A DNA stretch of 64,000 nucleotides, from positions 1,488,001 to 1,552,000 of the forward strand of contig NZ_KB892705.1 in the NCBI RefSeq assembly GCF_000373905.1, written 5' to 3'. The notes under the pieces were generated by a model. It searched no databases, was not told the origin of the DNA, and worked only from the letters and a program-made list of their open reading frames with translations. Of the stretch, positions 60,234 through 64,000 are shown one piece after another (the stretch's first letter is position 1; every line of letters begins with the position of its first letter). Position numbers and translations under genes: made by a program. Source of the DNA: Mycobacterium sp. 155. Its GTDB lineage: Bacteria; Actinomycetota; Actinomycetes; Mycobacteriales; Mycobacteriaceae.

Positions 60234-60302
60234 GGGAGGAGCCATCAGCCCAGGACGGGCGGTTCAGATCCGTAGAACAGGATCTCGGCGGGGTCCATCG
60301 CC
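60234..60302 (-). promoter_or_regulatory. Fluoride riboswitch upstream of glnA
   Basis: Minus strand: GGCGATGGACCCCGCC, hairpin AGATCC-TGTTCTAC-GGATCT, GAACCGCCC, and 3' GGGCTGATGGCTCCTCC. GGACC/GGCUCC pair with one mismatch. It is followed after about 12 bases by the GGAGG of the 42-codon ORF. Confidence 0.7.
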
Positions 60303-60450
60303 GCACACACCATATGCCAGCCACGGCTTCGACGCAGCGAGAATCGCCCCGACTGACGGAACACGATGTCGGGCTTTCCACTGCGCGCTCCAAGAGCCGC
60401 AGCAACCTGACTGGTTGCGCCCATAAACTAACCACAGTTATGTTCTTGAT

Positions 60451-61686
60451 GTGCCAGATGACAGAGACCATCCGGTCGATACCGAAGCAGTCGAGAGGTG
60501 GTTGACGCCCGGCGTTGGTGCGGTCGGTGCGGCCAGTTTCTTCTCGGACACCGGTCACGAGGTGACAACGTCGGTGTTGCCGACCTTCTTGACGAGCACG
60601 CTCGGTGCACCCGCCAGCGCGTTGGGTCTCATTGACGGCATCAGCGACGCCCTCATCGGTGTGATGAAACTCGTGGGCGGGCCGCTGGCCAACGATCCTG
60701 AGTGGCGGGGGCGGGCGGCATCGGGCGGCTATATCGGAACCGCGCTCGCCACCGGGGCGATCGGGGCAACCGTCACAGTGTGGCAGGCCGGGGTGTTCCG
60801 CGCGCTTGCGTGGATGTCGCGCGGGCTACGATCCCCCGCGCGCGACGCGCTTTTGGCATCGCTGGCTCCAACGTCGATGCACGGCAGGGCTTTCGGGCTC
60901 GAGCGCGCCGGTGACAATCTGGGAGCAGTAGCCGGGCCGCTGCTGGCCGCAGGTTTGGTGGCATGGCTCGGCGTTCGCCCAGCCCTGTACCTTGCCGCGA
61001 TACCCAGCCTTTTCGCCGCTGCGGCAATTCTCTTGGCGGCCAGGGAATCTCGTCGCCGAGTCGCTACAGGGCAAAGCCCTCGCCTGAGCCGTCGAATCGA
61101 TATCGCGGCACTGCGTGAGGCGGGAATGCTACGTGCGCTGCTGCCAGTTGCACTGTTCGAATGTGGCAATCTTGCAACAACTCTGTTGATTTTGCGGGCC
61201 ACTCAACTGTTGCAGTCGCCATATCGCAGCCTCACCGCGGCGACCTCGTTGGCGATCCTGATATACGCAGCCCATAACGTGATTGCGGCGGTTGGCTCAC
61301 TGGTCGCCGGCCGATGGTACGACCGTGCCGGACCACGCTTGGTCTTCGCCACCGGCGCCACAGCCTACGTCGCCGGCTATGGGTTGTTTGCGATCGGCGG
61401 ACATGCACCGTGGATGATCGCGGTGGCGTTCGCGGCAGCCGGCGCCGGGATCGGACTTGCCGAGCCGACGCAATCGGCGGTGGTGTCCCAACTCTTGCCG
61501 GACCACTTGCGCGGCAGCGGCTTCGGCGTTCTCGGCGCAGTTCAGGCCGCCGGTGATCTGATGGCCACCGTCGTAGCCGGAGTGCTCTACACCCTGGTGT
61601 CACCCGCGTGGGCGTTCAGCTACGCGGCGGTGTGGATGATCGGTGCCGTCCTGGCTTCAGGGTTATTGCGACCCACGCAGTACTGA
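60451..61686 (+). CDS. Major facilitator superfamily transporter
   Basis: A 411-residue, 12-segment MFS protein: TPGVGAVGAASFFSDTGHEV (a D-x-x-x-E charged helix 1), RGLRSPARDALLASLAPTSM and LERAGDNLGAVAGPLLAAGL, the pattern of the GlpT-like/quinolone-resistance-type exporters. GTG 60451. It lies divergent from the glnA unit at the island edge. I see no switch on its strand. Confidence 0.83.
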   Translation: MPDDRDHPVDTEAVERWLTPGVGAVGAASFFSDTGHEVTTSVLPTFLTSTLGAPASALGLIDGISDALIGVMKLVGGPLANDPEWRGRAASGGYIGTALATGAIGATVTVWQAGVFRALAWMSRGLRSPARDALLASLAPTSMHGRAFGLERAGDNLGAVAGPLLAAGLVAWLGVRPALYLAAIPSLFAAAAILLAARESRRRVATGQSPRLSRRIDIAALREAGMLRALLPVALFECGNLATTLLILRATQLLQSPYRSLTAATSLAILIYAAHNVIAAVGSLVAGRWYDRAGPRLVFATGATAYVAGYGLFAIGGHAPWMIAVAFAAAGAGIGLAEPTQSAVVSQLLPDHLRGSGFGVLGAVQAAGDLMATVVAGVLYTLVSPAWAFSYAAVWMIGAVLASGLLRPTQY

Positions 61687-61741
61687 ACGCCGTCGACCCC
61701 TAAAGAGATAGCCATGTTCGAGGTGATGGCATGCTAGTCCC

Positions 61742-62296
61742 ATGGCAGCGCTCGACGAGCCCGACAATGTCACTGTGTGGCTGCTGCTGGCGTATCGCAT
61801 ACCCCGCGAGCCAACCCGACTGCGCGCCACAGCCTGGCGTCGCCTCAAGGCTCTGGGGGCCGTCTACGTGCAAAATTCGGTAGCAGCACTTCCAGATTCC
61901 GCAATGAACGAGCGCGCGCTGCGCTCATTGCGCCGCGAAATCATCGACATGGGTGCAACGGCGCAGGTTATGCGGGCCGAAATACTGGCCGGCAGTAACG
62001 ATCTTGTCGACCTGTATCGGACCGCACGCGACGAGGAATACGCCGAGATCGTCGACAAGTGCCAGGACTTTCTCACTGAGATTCGCAACGAGACCGCGGA
62101 TGAGCACTTCACTTACGCGGAACTCGAAGAAAACGAAGAAGACCTCAACAAGCTCAATAGCTGGTTTGTAAAAATCCAGTCGCGTGACTGTCTCGGAGCG
62201 AAGGGCCGCGAGGCAGCCGAGGCCGCATTGCAAGAATGCGCCAGGGCCCTGGACGGATTCGCGAACGCCGTTTACGTTGTCGAGGATCAGCTCTAG
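61742..62296 (+). CDS. ChrB-like protein
   Basis: A 184-residue protein: VTVWLLLAYRIPREPTRLRA and TAWRRLKALGAVYVQNSVAA are the N-terminal domain of ChrB, a chromate-resistance-associated regulator. The C-terminal half is helical and acidic (EIRNETADEHFTYAELEENE). No chrA transporter is nearby; the neighbour is an MFS gene. A role in oxyanion stress is possible. Confidence 0.75.
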   Translation: MAALDEPDNVTVWLLLAYRIPREPTRLRATAWRRLKALGAVYVQNSVAALPDSAMNERALRSLRREIIDMGATAQVMRAEILAGSNDLVDLYRTARDEEYAEIVDKCQDFLTEIRNETADEHFTYAELEENEEDLNKLNSWFVKIQSRDCLGAKGREAAEAALQECARALDGFANAVYVVEDQL

Positions 62297-62480
62297 CGAT
62301 CATGACCACAGTCCAGTGCGGCGCGGCACCGGCCGAGTCATGAAGTATCCAGTGGCGGGTAAGTTGATACTGTTGCATTGCAGTCACTTTCGGCTGCACA
62401 GAGACTGCCGGACGCGTGTCGACCGTCGCGCTGTCGGCGCGGTGGTAGCGTCAGAGCTGTTCTGGCGAGGAGTCGGCAAA

Positions 62481-62816
62481 ATGCCTATCACGGCGTGGCG
62501 AGTCACACGACGGACAACAGTATGCCTGTCAACGGTTGCGATGCTCGCGGCGATCGTCGGCTGCGATGCCGGATCGAGTCAGCCTGCCGCATCGGACGAT
62601 GCGGTGACAACGTTGCCTGTGCCGGCGAATATTCCAGCTGTCCCCTTGCCCAGTGACATTCCGCCGGTGCCGTTGCCGAGTGCCGTCCCCGATGTGCAGA
62701 TGCCAAGTGAACTCCCGAGGGTCGAGATTCCGGCAGACGTGCCTCGCGTCGAGTTACCCGCAGAGATCCCGCAGGTCCCGCTGCCCTCCGCGATCCCCCC
62801 GATCTCCTTTCCCTGA
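62481..62816 (+). CDS. Putative proline-rich lipoprotein
   Basis: A 111-residue secreted protein: basic start, hydrophobic TTVCLSTVAMLAAIVGCDAG with lipobox IVGC (Cys28-29 region), then a repetitive tail of VPLPSxIP / VELPAEIP / VEIPADVP units with about 7-residue period. Such extended tails usually span the cell wall. ATG 62481 has GGCGAGGAG upstream. No function recognised. Confidence 0.65.
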   Translation: MPITAWRVTRRTTVCLSTVAMLAAIVGCDAGSSQPAASDDAVTTLPVPANIPAVPLPSDIPPVPLPSAVPDVQMPSELPRVEIPADVPRVELPAEIPQVPLPSAIPPISFP

Positions 62817-62846
62817 GTCGGCAATCTGTACCGCTATGAATCGTCG

Positions 62847-63575
62847 ATGCCGCGAGATACGTCACCTTCGACATCGTCCGGCAGTCTGGGTGATCATGGT
62901 CCGGATACGGTGAGGAATCAAGGCGTGTTCGCATTGGCGTGGAAGTCGCTACTCGATACCGCCCAGCGGATCCCCGAGCAGGACTTTACGACGCCGTCGG
63001 GCTGCACAGGGTGGTTGGTTCGAGATCTTCTGTGTCATCTGGTGATTGACGCTCAAGACATTCTCATCACTCTGGCGACACCGAGCTCTGAAGAGCCGAC
63101 GCGCGATGCAGCGACATATTGGGAGGTCTCCCATTCCCCACCGACCGGGCACGATCCTCTCGATGCGCTCGTGGTCCGATTAGCCGCCGCGTACGAGCGG
63201 CCCCGTTTGCTCAAGCATCATCTCGATGATGTGGGTTCTGCAGCCGGGCGGGCGGCCCGATATGCCGCCCCGCAGCTTCGGGTCAGCACTCGCGGAGAAG
63301 TCCTCACCGCCGCCGATTATCTGGATGCCTACGTCCTTGAGGCCACCCTGCACCACCTCGACCTGACCGCATACGTCCCTGACGTATCCGGGCCTCCAGC
63401 ACAGACATTGGCGGCATCCCGGCAACTCTTCGAGAGGATCACCGGAGCAGCGTTTCCGGCGTGGATGTCGGACGGGGCCGTCCTGACAGTCGGAACGGGC
63501 CGGCGAGCCGCAACAGCATCCGAGCGGGATGCGCTCGGTTCTCTCAGAGACCGTCTGCCCTACGTTCTCGGATAG
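62847..63575 (+). CDS. DinB-like/maleylpyruvate isomerase N-terminal domain protein
   Basis: A 242-residue protein: FALAWKSLLDTAQRIPEQDF, SGCTGWLVRDLLCHLVIDAQ and YLDAYVLEATLHHLDL match the mycothiol-dependent MDMPI_N/DinB fold with metal-binding His residues. These enzymes use or transfer mycothiol. ATG 62847 gives a 20-residue disordered extension; GTG 62910 is a likely alternative start. Confidence 0.8.
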   Translation: MPRDTSPSTSSGSLGDHGPDTVRNQGVFALAWKSLLDTAQRIPEQDFTTPSGCTGWLVRDLLCHLVIDAQDILITLATPSSEEPTRDAATYWEVSHSPPTGHDPLDALVVRLAAAYERPRLLKHHLDDVGSAAGRAARYAAPQLRVSTRGEVLTAADYLDAYVLEATLHHLDLTAYVPDVSGPPAQTLAASRQLFERITGAAFPAWMSDGAVLTVGTGRRAATASERDALGSLRDRLPYVLG

Positions 63576-63765
63576 TGCGCCGCGGCGGCCCGCTCCGTCT
63601 GGACACTGCACCACAGCGGCCGTGGTTGATGGCTGTTTTGTCCAGTTGGCCGAGCGGCTCTGACGTGCACCTTCAGCGTAGGCGCGTAGCAGACTGCTGC
63701 CGCTGATTCATTCCTTGGCCAGCAAAAACGACGGTATTTCCATCCTCGTTTGTAGGCTCCAACAT

Positions 63766-64000
63766 ATGCCGTTCAACTCCGGTGACGTCTTCGCCGGCTA
63801 CTCCATTCAGCGGCTCCTCGGTGCAGGTGGCATGGGAGAGGTCTACCTCGCCCAACATCCCCGGCTGCCCCGTCTGGACGCGCTCAAGGTTCTGTCGACG
63901 GACGCCACCCGCGACGATGAGTTCCGCGCCAGATTTACCCGAGAGGCTGAGCTGGCCGCGACGTTGTGGCATCCGCACATCGTCGGTGTACACGACCGTG
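63766..64000 (+). CDS. Serine/threonine protein kinase, 5' part (runs off the window)
   Basis: The first 78 codons show a PknB-type kinase: [20 protein letters not shown] (glycine-rich loop), [10 protein letters not shown] (the ATP-anchoring Lys) and [20 protein letters not shown] (alpha-C Glu and following strand). The catalytic loop and any sensor domain lie beyond base 64000. ATG 63766. Confidence 0.9.
   Translation, partial: MPFNSGDVFAGYSIQRLLGAGGMGEVYLAQHPRLPRLDALKVLSTDATRDDEFRARFTREAELAATLWHPHIVGVHDR

Noticed and set aside
36301..60302. Repeated hairpins as a CRISPR or dispersed repeat family
   Set aside because: The units are conserved only in aptamer positions, differ in length and linker, and always precede a gene start on the same strand, unlike CRISPR or mobile repeats.
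1..64000. tRNA, rRNA and intact insertion sequences
   Set aside because: I looked for tRNA-like arms, rRNA blocks and transposase motifs with terminal repeats and saw none; a tRNAscan-SE and ISfinder search would settle it.

Overview
This window looks like chromosomal DNA of a high-GC actinomycete, most likely a rapidly growing mycobacterium (Mycolicibacterium type). Evidence: a formate-hydrogenlyase-like cluster that matches, as I recall it, the M. tuberculosis Rv0082-Rv0087 gene set; DUF3349 remnants; a mycothiol-type DinB/maleylpyruvate-isomerase-fold protein; a MutT4-like NUDIX protein; many GTG starts and ATGA/GTGA overlaps. The genus is inference; no 16S rRNA or other marker is present.

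Region 1 (1-5.0 kb) is a worn accessory patch. It holds the 3' end of an MmyB-type XRE regulator, a redox cassette (carboxymuconolactone decarboxylase, broken cupin, aldo/keto reductase, broken SDR), a decayed tyrosine-recombinase remnant, and two toxin-antitoxin pairs (MazEF and FitAB/VapBC type). The MazEF pair lies between 40-bp direct repeats.

Region 2 (5.4-24.9 kb) is a catabolic cluster built around alpha-ketoglutarate semialdehyde: two covalent-flavin lactone/alditol-type oxidases, an enolase-superfamily dehydratase/epimerase, three aldehyde dehydrogenases (one a ketoglutarate-semialdehyde dehydrogenase), a DapA-family deaminase/dehydratase, a DUF294 CNMP-CBS nucleotidyltransferase-like protein, an FCD-type GntR regulator, an LLM flavoenzyme, a broken esterase and three transporters. 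Heptad-spaced copies of a TWACCGGTWA-like motif precede nearly every transcription unit in it, which defines a local regulon. The substrate may be a hydroxyproline derivative or a pentonate; this is unproven.

Region 3 (24.9-36 kb) is mixed: recombinase and DUF3349 debris, an acidic protein carrying a perfect 92-bp duplication, a LysR regulator, an M20 hydrolase / diaminopropionate-ammonia-lyase / YfcC-transporter operon, and an MFS protein fused to a universal stress domain.

Region 4 (36-60.3 kb) is the most striking part: a fluoride-response island. I recognise eleven crcB-motif (fluoride) riboswitch candidates by their GGCGRTGG...CGCC 5' hairpin, AAC linker and CTGATGG...CC or CCAAYGG...CC 3' strand. 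They sit upstream of PhzF, EttA, enolase, the hydrogenase-like operon, a histidine phosphatase, a DUF211/VIT-like operon, an operon with two MutS-like ATPases, an unknown gene, UspA, a metallophosphoesterase and glutamine synthetase. Two crcB channels and a DUF190 protein lie in the middle. Three of the eleven carry a coordinated change (A to G in the 5' loop, U to C in the 3' strand) at positions that form a reversed Watson-Crick pair in the known aptamer. Three intergenic regions hold two divergent riboswitches each. Several switches have an obvious ribosome-binding-site-sequestering hairpin, and several feed a small leader ORF coupled to the main gene. The hydrogenase-like complex has lost its Ni-ligand and proximal-cluster cysteines.

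Region 5 (60.4-64 kb) has an MFS transporter, a ChrB-like protein, a proline-rich lipoprotein, a DinB-fold protein and the start of a serine/threonine kinase. No rRNA, tRNA, CRISPR array or intact insertion sequence was seen.
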